Positions 1-5,988 of a stretch of DNA of 12,418 nt are shown piece after piece. The notes below the pieces were generated by a model. It ran no database searches and was not told the origin of the DNA. It saw only the letters and a list, made by a program, of their open reading frames with translations. The translations under genes and the position numbers were made by a program. Each line of letters begins with the position of its first letter. Position 1 is the first letter of the stretch. Origin of the DNA: Chloroflexota bacterium. Lineage in GTDB: Bacteria > Chloroflexota > Limnocylindria > Limnocylindrales > CSP1-4. Where the stretch lies: contig JAJYGO010000070.1 of NCBI GenBank assembly GCA_021785115.1, positions 1-12,418 of the forward strand, given 5' to 3'.

Positions 1-306
1 CGTGCGGAGCTTCCGCCGTGCCGTTGCCAGGACGCGGCCGATCTCCGGCCAGGTCTGACCACCCCGGAACCAGCGCCGCAAGTGGCCGCTCTCGGACCGG
101 CGGTCCACCGTGGTGTAGGGCGGGTCCGTGATGAGGATGCTGATGGAGCCCGGCGGCAGGGCGGCCAGGGCCTGCTGGGCCGGCATCTGGTACAGGCGCA
201 CCCGGGCCACGCTGGCGGCCAGGGCGGGGCGACCCACGGGCGGTGCGGTCCGCCTGCGCGGCGTTGGCGCGCGGCGCGACGGCCGCGGCCGCGATCCGGG
301 GGTCAT
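1..306 (-). CDS. DNA methyltransferase, N-terminal 102 codons (runs off left edge)
   Basis: The minus strand opens with ATG at 306-304 and stays open to base 1, so the gene is cut by the window edge. After a basic, Arg/Pro-rich start of about 30 residues comes a short segment ending in ILITDPPYTTVD. DPPY at residues 61-64 is motif IV, the catalytic motif of N6-adenine or N4-cytosine DNA methyltransferases. It is followed by a Trp/Arg-rich stretch (RRWFRGGQTWPEIGR). Motif IV this close to the N-terminus, with no FxGxG motif before it, suggests the beta-class order, with the AdoMet-binding motif beyond the window. The start overlaps the stop of the upstream small ORF as ATGA (303-306), so it is probably translationally coupled to the Rep operon. 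Inference: an orphan methyltransferase protecting a mobile element from host restriction. The target sequence cannot be told. Confidence 0.78.
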   Translation of the reverse strand, partial: MTPGSRPRPSRRAPTPRRRTAPPVGRPALAASVARVRLYQMPAQQALAALPPGSISILITDPPYTTVDRRSESGHLRRWFRGGQTWPEIGRVLATARRKLRT

Positions 307-671
307 GGGGCGTCCTCCGCGCGCGGCAGCCGGCCGGCCGGAACCGGACCGTACCCGCCGGTTGCGGCGGTGCGGTCGGGCCGATCGGGCGTCGGGTCGG
401 GCGCCGCACCGGCCGCCGGCCAGGGCTCGAACAAGGGGTCGGCGGTGAGGTCGGGGTAGGGGGTGCCGTCCCAGCGGCGCAGTTCGGGCGGCGATCCGCT
501 GAGCGCCCGCGCCCGGACCGCCAGGGCGGTAGCCCGGCGGCGTCGCCGGCCGGCCGCCCGGAAGGCCGCCCACTCGGCGTCCGACGCCGAGCGGGCCGGT
601 ACAGGCGGCAGCGGCGGGGCCACCGTCGGGCCGGTGGTCGCCGGTGTCCCGGGATCGCGACCCGTGATCAT
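303..671 (-). CDS. Hypothetical protein, 122 aa, between Rep and methyltransferase
   Basis: I do not recognise this protein. ATG at 671-669 overlaps the stop of the preceding 59-aa ORF as ATGA, and its own TGA (305-303) overlaps the methyltransferase start as ATGA. The reading frame is open further upstream, but those parts lie antisense-like inside the Rep gene frame, so the coupled internal ATG is the better start. The N-terminus (about residues 1-25) is rich in Pro, Thr and Gly. The middle (residues 27-57) is a charged, Ala/Arg-rich probable helix starting near SDAEWAAFRAAGRRRRRA. A motif-like segment follows (PELRRWDGTPYPDLTADPLF), then a low-complexity Pro/Ala tail. There is no signal peptide or membrane segment. 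The basic helix would fit an accessory DNA-binding protein of the element, but that is only inference. Confidence 0.55.
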   Translation of the reverse strand: MITGRDPGTPATTGPTVAPPLPPVPARSASDAEWAAFRAAGRRRRRATALAVRARALSGSPPELRRWDGTPYPDLTADPLFEPWPAAGAAPDPTPDRPDRTAATGGYGPVPAGRLPRAEDAP

Positions 672-847
672 CGCGATTCCGTCCGGTGCTGCTGGCGTCG
701 GGTCCGTCGAGGGCCGCCCGCGCCGGCGACCCGCGCCCGGACCGGGCGACGGTCGCGGCCGGCAGGGCACTGGACGGCCGGGGCGCCCGCCCCATCGCGG
801 GGGTCGCCGGGGGGCCAGGCACGGAAGTCGAAGGCGAAGGGGTCCAT
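668..847 (-). CDS. Small hypothetical protein, 59 aa, directly after Rep
   Basis: A short ORF whose ATG (847-845) overlaps the Rep stop codon as TGATG and whose stop overlaps the next ORF's start as ATGA. These two junctions are the main reason to call it, because the protein itself (starting MDPFAFDFRAWPPGDP) resembles nothing I know. The first 15 residues are aromatic-rich. The rest is Arg/Ala/Gly-rich and strongly basic, and ends RRTRRQQHRTESR. Codon third positions are almost all G or C, like its neighbours. A chance ORF of 59 codons is easy to get at this GC content, so confidence is moderate. If it is real, it would be made in step with Rep. Confidence 0.45.
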   Translation of the reverse strand: MDPFAFDFRAWPPGDPRDGAGAPAVQCPAGRDRRPVRARVAGAGGPRRTRRQQHRTESR

Positions 848-2163
848 CAGTGCACCCGATCCGCCGTGGGCGGCGGCTCCCAGGTGAGGTGGCGCCCCCG
901 CCACCGGCAAGCCACTCGGGGGACCTCGATCGAGAGGTCCCAGGCGGCCTCGGTGCCACAGAAGGGGCAGAAGCGGGGCAAGCCCCGGTGATCGGGCAGA
1001 ACGTCGGGTCCGACCAGGATCTCCTCCTCGACGCCGCTCTCCTCGACGCGGTCGTGGATGCCGAACCACGTCCCCCAGCCCTGCACCAAGCGGCGGTGTC
1101 GGGTGGCCATGAGCACCTCGGCGAAGGCCTGGTCGGGCACATTCGGGAGCAGCTCGCCGCCGCGCGAGAGGAAGCCCTTGGTGACGTACTTCACGAGCTC
1201 GCGCCAGGACTTGCGCCGCTCGGGGGATCCCGGGGCGCCTTGGACGCGCCGGACCCAGACCCAGGACGCGCCCCGGCAGCTGCCCACGGAGCGGAACTGC
1301 GCGTCGTAGTGGTGGGGGCAGCGGGGAAGCCGGCCGCGGATGCCGGCCGCTCGGCGCTCCGCGCGGCGGATCGCGTCGCAGGTCACGGCCCGCCAGTGCT
1401 CCCGCATCGCGGCGTGGGTGATCCAGGCCGGCTGATCGATGAGCAGGTTGGCGTGCAGGTTCCAGGACGCGGCGCGCGCCTGGTAGGGCATCTCGATGCT
1501 GGTCACGCCGCCCAGGGCACCCCGCTCGCGCAGCCAGGGGCGCAGATGGGTGAGCGCGTCGTACAGGACCGCCAGGCCCGCATCGAGCCCGCCCAGGGGC
1601 GCGTTCGGGAGCGTGAGCACCCAGAACACGTCGCGCACCGTGTCGAGCGCGACCAGATCAAACCGCTCCAAGAGCCGCGCCGTCCGGCGGCGGGCGCAGT
1701 CGGGCTCCAGGGGGTTGCCGCAGTGCTGGGGCCGCACCAGGTAGCGCCCGCAGTTCCCGTCGCGATAGGCCTTGGCGGTCCGGCACGCGAGGACCGCGGA
1801 GGCCATCCGCGTCAAGGTGCAGGGCCAGCAGGGGCAGGCGCCTCCCCCGCGATGCTCGGGGCCACGCCCCCGACCATCCGTGAGCGCCCAGCCCGCCGCG
1901 CGGCTGATGGCAGCGTGGAGGGTGACCTTGGCCCGGTCGTGGGCCGCCGCGCGCTCGGCCTCCTCCTCGGGACCGCCTGCCGACCAGTCGAAGGGCCGCT
2001 CGCCCTCCTCGTCGGACGCCTCCTGCGGTTCACCGAAGGGGTAGTTGTTCCTGTAGTCCCTGGGTAGAGGTAGATGTTCCGCTGTATCGAGAGAAGCGGG
2101 GCGTCCGCCGGGGAAGAGGGCGACGTCGGAGCGGTGGGGCGGAACGCAGAAGGGCGCTGTCAC
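847..2163 (-). CDS. rep: Rolling-circle replication initiator (Rep, HUH-endonuclease type)
   Basis: A 438-aa protein that would nick one strand at the double-strand origin and stay joined to the 5' end, starting rolling-circle replication of a small plasmid or integrated element. A Cys/His cluster comes first (CPCWPC at 110-115; then C138, H147, C148, C156 in a CGR-x7-HCGN-x5-C-ARRR arrangement typical of Rep_1-like proteins). Motif I is probably FWVLTLPNAP (180-189). Motif II is WNLHANLLID (234-243), where the usual second His is Asn239. Motif III is ELVKYVTKGF (322-331), with Tyr326 the likely nicking residue and Lys325/Lys329 beside it. A C-terminal CPFC (399-402) may bind zinc. The start is GTG at 2163, preceded by GGGAG with 7 nt spacing and lying 2 nt after the stop of the zinc-finger gene. 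The gene appears intact. It may be plasmid-borne or integrated; the sequence does not decide. Confidence 0.85.
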   Translation of the reverse strand: MTAPFCVPPHRSDVALFPGGRPASLDTAEHLPLPRDYRNNYPFGEPQEASDEEGERPFDWSAGGPEEEAERAAAHDRAKVTLHAAISRAAGWALTDGRGRGPEHRGGGACPCWPCTLTRMASAVLACRTAKAYRDGNCGRYLVRPQHCGNPLEPDCARRRTARLLERFDLVALDTVRDVFWVLTLPNAPLGGLDAGLAVLYDALTHLRPWLRERGALGGVTSIEMPYQARAASWNLHANLLIDQPAWITHAAMREHWRAVTCDAIRRAERRAAGIRGRLPRCPHHYDAQFRSVGSCRGASWVWVRRVQGAPGSPERRKSWRELVKYVTKGFLSRGGELLPNVPDQAFAEVLMATRHRRLVQGWGTWFGIHDRVEESGVEEEILVGPDVLPDHRGLPRFCPFCGTEAAWDLSIEVPRVACRWRGRHLTWEPPPTADRVH

Positions 2164-2165
2164 GG

Positions 2166-2390
2166 CTACGCTCCCGTTCCGCCGGCGGTATCAGGCCGGG
2201 GTGGCATCTCGGGCCACGCCGGGTCCGATCGCGGCTTCTGCGGGGCTGTAGGTGTGGCAGACGCGGTCGTGCGGGCCGCCTTCCGGGTCCGATACAGGCG
2301 GGAGCGGCAGGCCCAGCCACAGGTCGTCCGATCCGCACGCGCCCAGCTGACCAGGGGTTCGCCGCAGGCGAGGCAGCGACCGGTGTTCAT
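2166..2390 (-). CDS. Small zinc-finger protein, 74 aa, first gene of the Rep operon
   Basis: The first 37 residues carry four cysteines, C6-x2-C9-x14-C24-x3-C28, followed by RSRLYRTRK. This is the pattern of a short treble-clef or zinc-ribbon finger with a basic tail, seen in many tiny proteins of high-GC mobile elements. The remaining half is Ala/Pro/Thr-rich and probably disordered. ATG at 2390 starts four codons before the first cysteine-containing motif. An upstream in-frame ATG at 2441 has no ribosome site. The stop (TAG, 2168-2166) is 2 nt before the Rep GTG, so the two are almost certainly co-translated. Likely a nucleic-acid-binding accessory or copy-control protein, but that is inferred only from position and the finger. 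Confidence 0.68.
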   Translation of the reverse strand: MNTGRCLACGEPLVSWARADRTTCGWACRSRLYRTRKAARTTASATPTAPQKPRSDPAWPEMPPRPDTAGGTGA

Positions 2391-2395
2391 CGGGT

Positions 2396-2412
2396 GCCCC
2401 CGGCGCGGGGGC
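2396..2412 (-). promoter_or_regulatory. Hairpin covering the likely ribosome site of the zinc-finger gene
   Basis: GCCCCC (2396-2401) and GGGGGC (2407-2412) form a perfect 6-bp G+C stem with a 5-nt loop. In the minus-strand transcript the stem arm GGGGGC ends 5 nt before the ATG at 2390 and is the only purine-rich, Shine-Dalgarno-like stretch there. Folding would hide it, so translation of the operon's first gene may be held down. The structure is seen; its effect is inferred. Confidence 0.35.
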
Positions 2413-2433
2413 GCTGGGTTGAACAGTGACGGT

Positions 2434-2449
2434 CGTCGCATCCGCGACG
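2434..2449. promoter_or_regulatory. Inverted repeat in the divergent intergenic region (possible operator)
   Basis: CGTCGC (2434-2439) and GCGACG (2444-2449) form a 6-bp inverted repeat with a 4-nt spacer. It lies in the 162 bp between the leftward Rep operon and the rightward helix-turn-helix gene. A TAGAGT box (2453-2458) next to it could be a rightward -10 element, but no good -35 sits at the right distance. The position suits an operator for the HTH protein or for the zinc-finger protein. Such short repeats arise often by chance at this GC content. Confidence 0.3.
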
Positions 2450-2552
2450 GGGTAGAGTGCGCACAGGAGGGCCTCTTCCTCCGACGGTCGGGCTCCGGGG
2501 TCGTTGTCGAAGCCACCCCGGAGCCGCCTCTTCGCTTGACCGAGGAAGCACG

Positions 2553-3695
2553 GTGCCTCCCCGAAGCCGTCGCAGTTCTACCAACCGGCCCCCGCGCAAC
2601 TCGTCCCGGATTCCCACTGCAGTACGACGGCGGGAGGCACCTGGGTACGCGGAACTGGCGCAGGCTGCCCACGCTGCGGGGTTTGAGGTCACCGCCTCCC
2701 AGGTCCACGAGTGGGTCGTGGACGGGCTCCTGCCGCGCACCGCCCAGCAGGTGTCCCTGGGCCGGCACGGGTTCGTCACGGAACGCGCGCCGGGCGTGAC
2801 GCCGCAGCTCCTTGCGCTCTGCCAGCTACGGCGGCAAACGAAGTCGCGCCATAAGCTCGCGGTGCTGCTCTGGGCCGAGGGCTGGCCCATCGACACCGAG
2901 CGCGTCCGGAAGGCGGTGCTCGCCTGGTTCCCCACCGACCCGTTGCCCGCGCACCCCTCCGATCACCAGCTCGACGAATGGTCCAGGCTCGCCGAGCGCA
3001 TGGCCCCGAAGCTCGGTGCGATGCTGGGTCTGGGGCGTGTCGGACCCGAAGTCGCCGACGGTCTTTTCCAGGGGATGCTGCTGATGGCAGGTCAGGGTGC
3101 GGATTCTCTGGACGAGGACGGCGCGGCCGCCATCGAACGGGCCGCGGGCATGGCTCCGCGAGCCCGGCGCGATCGCCTGGACGACGCGGGCCCGTGGCTG
3201 ACGGGTGACGCGCTTGACGGGCTGGTAGTGATGCGCGCCTTCACGCGTGATCGACTGCAGTCCCTCGTCACCTCCGCGACCGTGGACGATCTTCGGGCGG
3301 CCCGCCCGCGCGTCCGCTTCATCCTGGTAGAGCTCCCGGAGTTCGCCCGCATGCTGGAGCTACTGGGAGGTCGCAACTTCTTGGGTCTAGGGGCACTTCC
3401 CCGCTTGATCCGACGCGCTCCGGAGATCGCCCTACCCCTCGCCCTCTTCTTCGCCGTAGAGGCCCCGGGGCTGGTGACGACGCTGGATGAACTCCACCAA
3501 GTCCTCCGCAAGGCGCCGACTCGTGCCGCGCTTGAGGCCGCCGAGGGCCATGTCGCCTTGCATCCGGAGCAGGCTGCAGCCATTCGGCGCGTAGGTCTGC
3601 TGGGGCTGATGGATCGGGGAGAGATCGTGGTAGGTGCGGTTACGGGCGCCGACGCCTCGTCTGCGCCGAGAGGGGACGCCCGGACGCGCCCTTGA
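2553..3695 (+). CDS. Helix-turn-helix (MerR-like) protein, 380 aa, function unknown
   Basis: Residues about 32-61 (YAELAQAAHAAGF ... VHEWVVDGLLPR) read as a MerR-like winged helix-turn-helix: a helix, a turn at GF, a recognition helix, then the GLLP turn before the wing. They are followed by a segment like the second part of such domains (TPQLLALCQLRR, then LLWAEGWPIDTERVRKAVLAW). The remaining ~250 residues are alpha-helical in appearance, with an Ala/Leu-rich C-terminal half containing a hydrophobic stretch (PEIALPLALFFAVEAPGLV), and match no family I can name. The frame is open from 2457, but GTG at 2553 is preceded by GAGGAA with 5 nt spacing, so I chose it; the 32 codons before are Pro/Ser/Arg-rich and look untranslated. 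It is divergent from the Rep operon and 139 bp ahead of mod. It could regulate the operon or the restriction system, or act in its own right. Confidence 0.72.
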   Translation: MPPRSRRSSTNRPPRNSSRIPTAVRRREAPGYAELAQAAHAAGFEVTASQVHEWVVDGLLPRTAQQVSLGRHGFVTERAPGVTPQLLALCQLRRQTKSRHKLAVLLWAEGWPIDTERVRKAVLAWFPTDPLPAHPSDHQLDEWSRLAERMAPKLGAMLGLGRVGPEVADGLFQGMLLMAGQGADSLDEDGAAAIERAAGMAPRARRDRLDDAGPWLTGDALDGLVVMRAFTRDRLQSLVTSATVDDLRAARPRVRFILVELPEFARMLELLGGRNFLGLGALPRLIRRAPEIALPLALFFAVEAPGLVTTLDELHQVLRKAPTRAALEAAEGHVALHPEQAAAIRRVGLLGLMDRGEIVVGAVTGADASSAPRGDARTRP

Positions 3696-3809
3696 CCCTA
3701 GCTTGACGGTTGCTGGGTTCGGGCCGCTCAGAAGGTGGGTGGTCTCGGGCTGGCGTGTGGCGCGCGGCTGTACGGGCGGCCGCCGGCCCCCATCTCGGGA
3801 GGTGAGGAG

Positions 3810-3830
3810 ATGGCCAAGTGTTTAGGCTAG
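3810..3830 (+). CDS. Six-codon leader mini-ORF before mod
   Basis: ATG at 3810 opens MAKCLG and stops at TAG 3828-3830, 4 nt before the mod ATG. It is preceded by GGAGGTGA (3798-3805), a full match to the core anti-Shine-Dalgarno complement, with 7 nt between GGAGG and the ATG. The mod ATG itself has no Shine-Dalgarno sequence at a usable distance. A ribosome finishing the mini-ORF could re-start at mod. This reading excludes the leaderless alternative at 3823-3828. Confidence 0.35.
   Translation: MAKCLG
3823..3828 (+). promoter_or_regulatory. Possible -10 box for a leaderless mod transcript
   Basis: TAGGCT (TAnnnT) ends 6 nt before the mod ATG at 3835, the usual -10 to +1 distance if transcription starts at the A of ATG. 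Leaderless starts of this kind are common in several high-GC groups. No convincing -35 lies 16-18 nt upstream. It overlaps the mini-ORF, so at most one of the two readings applies to a given transcript. Confidence 0.3.
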
Positions 3831-3834
3831 TCGC

Positions 3835-5988
3835 ATGATCCGAAACGAGCTCGACGTCCTGCTCGACAAGGTCCAGGACGCCGCCTTGCGGGCTGATCTC
3901 CGATCCCAGATCGACAGGCTCAAGCAGAAGCGGAGCTTCGGGCTCGTCTTCGAGCAGCACATCCCCGAGCGCGTTCGGCTGCCGCAGCACCCGATTCGCG
4001 TGGGCTCGCAGGTCGTGACCCGCGATGCTGACGACAGCCCCACGTACGAGGTCATCTCCATCGAGGACGGCGTCGCGACGATCGAGGTGATCCGCGACGC
4101 TGATGGCGCGTACCTCACAGCGCCGGAGCACGATGGCCTAGGTGAGTACGCGCCGGTCGATTCTGTCGTTGTCATCTCCGACTTCGGCGAGCCGGTCCTC
4201 CCTGGGTTCCGATACCTGGGGGCCGTCGAGCGCGGCGGCGACAAGCCGTACCACGTCGTCATCAACGGCGAGAACCACCACGCCCTTCAGGCCTTGCGGT
4301 TCACCCATGCCGGCAGGGTCGACTGCATCTACATCGACCCGCCCTACAACAGCGGCGCGCGCGACTGGAAGTACAACAACGACTACGTCGACGACAACGA
4401 CGCGTATCGCCACAGCAAATGGCTGGCGTTCATGGAGCGCCGGCTGAAGCTGGCGAAGCAGCTGCTCAACCCCGAGAACTCGGTCCTGATCGTGACGATC
4501 GACGAGAAGGAGTACCTGCGTCTTGGGATGCTTCTGGAGCAGATCTTCGCGGGCTCTCTCATTCAGATGGTGTCCTCAGTCGTCAAACCTGGAGGAACGT
4601 CGCGAGTGCGCGGCTTCTCGCGAGTAGCCGAGTACTTGTTCTTCGTGTTCCTAGGTTCGGCGGACATCATCTGGACGGGCGACAACATGCTGGGGGCCGG
4701 CACAGCCAGCAGGTCGACGCTATCAGAGTCGTCGCTCTGGGAGGGCATGGTCCGGCGTGGCATCGGGGTTGTCCGCAAACAGAGACCCAAGCAGTTCTAT
4801 CCGATCTACGTGGATCCTGAAGTCGCGCGTATCGTCGGAGCCGGCGATCCGCTCGACCCTGACGCCTCCCGCGACGACGCACCTGCAATGCCGGGTGCCA
4901 CCGTTGTGTGGCCCATGAAGGACGACGGAACCGAGGGATTCTGGCAGCTCTCGCCGAGCGGGCTTGAGAAGGCAAGGCGAAACGGCACCGTTCGGGTCGG
5001 CAGCTTCAATGCGAAGACGGGTCAGTTCCGAATTCAATACATGAAGGCGAAGAAGGCGAAAGCGGTCGCCGATGGTACCGTCGCGGCCCTAGGCAAGGAC
5101 CAGAACGGCGTTGTGATCCTTGACCTCGCCTCCAGCTCGCTATCCGTTGAGTCCACACCCCGGACCGTGTGGAACCGCGCTGCCCACGATGCCAGCGTCG
5201 GCGGAGCCGGCATGCTCAATCGCATGCTCCCCGGGCGGAAGTTTCCCTTCCCAAAGTCGCTCTATGCGGTCGAAGATGCGCTTCGGTTCATCGTTGGCAG
5301 GAAGCCGGACGCTGTCGTCCTCGACTTCTTCGCCGGGTCAGGTACGACCGCGCATGCCGTCGCGCGCCTGAATCGGCAGGACGGCGGTCGACGGCAGTCG
5401 ATCATGATCACCAACAACGAGGTGTCGGTCGACGAAGCGAAGGATCTGCGTGCTCGAGGTCTTCGGCAGGGCGATCCGGAGTGGGAGGCGCTCGGCATTT
5501 TCGAGCACATCACGCGCCCGAGGGTGGAGGCGGCCATCACCGGCCGGACGCCCAATGGTGACCCGATCGCCGGCGACTACAAGTTTGCCGACGAGTTCCC
5601 GATGGGCGACGGCTTCGAGGAGAACGCGGCATTCCTCGAGCTCCGCTACCTCGACGCGGACGACGTCGCCCTCGGGCTCGCCTACGACGACATCGCGCCG
5701 CTGCTGTGGCTGCGCGCCGGGGGTCGCGGTCCCATCGCACCACGCCTCGACGCTGCCGGCTCGCCGCTCCCGTATGTCTGGACGGAGCAGTACGGCGTCC
5801 TGTTCGACGAGGACCGCTGGCGGGCCTTCGTGGCCGACCGGCCGGACGGCGCCAAAGCGGCGTTCATCGTCACCTACTCGCCGACCGTGTTCGCGGGCGT
5901 CGCCGCCGAGCTGCCGCCACGGATCGACACCGTCCGGCTCTACGACACGTACCTGTCCCTGTTCCAGCCCGGGCGGGGGCGCGCCTGA
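3835..5988 (+). CDS. mod: Type III restriction-modification methyltransferase (Mod)
   Basis: A 717-aa site-specific adenine-N6 DNA methyltransferase, the recognition and modification subunit of a Type III system. It uses AdoMet to methylate one strand of an asymmetric site and guides Res. Catalytic motif IV is DPPY at 168-171 in IYIDPPYNSGARDW. It is followed by NSVLIVTIDEKEYLRL and then a long variable region (about 230-480), where the target-recognition domain lies. The AdoMet-binding motif LDFFAGSGTT is at 496-505. DPPY before FxGxG is the beta-class order of Type III Mod proteins, and the length is normal for the family or slightly long. The N-terminus (residues 1-35) is a charged probable helix. 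The stop overlaps the res start as TGATG. By hand count, third-position GC is about 77% over 4561-5520 but about 95% in 4321-4440 and 5581-5700, suggesting an exchanged recognition domain. Confidence 0.95.
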   Translation: MIRNELDVLLDKVQDAALRADLRSQIDRLKQKRSFGLVFEQHIPERVRLPQHPIRVGSQVVTRDADDSPTYEVISIEDGVATIEVIRDADGAYLTAPEHDGLGEYAPVDSVVVISDFGEPVLPGFRYLGAVERGGDKPYHVVINGENHHALQALRFTHAGRVDCIYIDPPYNSGARDWKYNNDYVDDNDAYRHSKWLAFMERRLKLAKQLLNPENSVLIVTIDEKEYLRLGMLLEQIFAGSLIQMVSSVVKPGGTSRVRGFSRVAEYLFFVFLGSADIIWTGDNMLGAGTASRSTLSESSLWEGMVRRGIGVVRKQRPKQFYPIYVDPEVARIVGAGDPLDPDASRDDAPAMPGATVVWPMKDDGTEGFWQLSPSGLEKARRNGTVRVGSFNAKTGQFRIQYMKAKKAKAVADGTVAALGKDQNGVVILDLASSSLSVESTPRTVWNRAAHDASVGGAGMLNRMLPGRKFPFPKSLYAVEDALRFIVGRKPDAVVLDFFAGSGTTAHAVARLNRQDGGRRQSIMITNNEVSVDEAKDLRARGLRQGDPEWEALGIFEHITRPRVEAAITGRTPNGDPIAGDYKFADEFPMGDGFEENAAFLELRYLDADDVALGLAYDDIAPLLWLRAGGRGPIAPRLDAAGSPLPYVWTEQYGVLFDEDRWRAFVADRPDGAKAAFIVTYSPTVFAGVAAELPPRIDTVRLYDTYLSLFQPGRGRA

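Noticed and set aside
463..2067. 534-codon open frame on the plus strand
   Set aside because: It is antisense to Rep and its coupled ORFs, has no recognisable motif and is Arg/Pro/Gly-rich, as expected of a shadow frame in GC-rich DNA. Rep on the other strand has clear family motifs.
2457..2552. Longer N-terminus for the HTH protein from GTG 2457
   Set aside because: The added residues are Pro/Ser/Arg-rich without structure and there is no well-placed ribosome site, unlike GTG 2553 with GAGGAA.
5706..5987. N-terminal extension of Res upstream of ATG 5988
   Set aside because: The 94 extra codons overlap the end of mod and are low-complexity; ATG 5988 has the TGATG overlap and the typical Res start.
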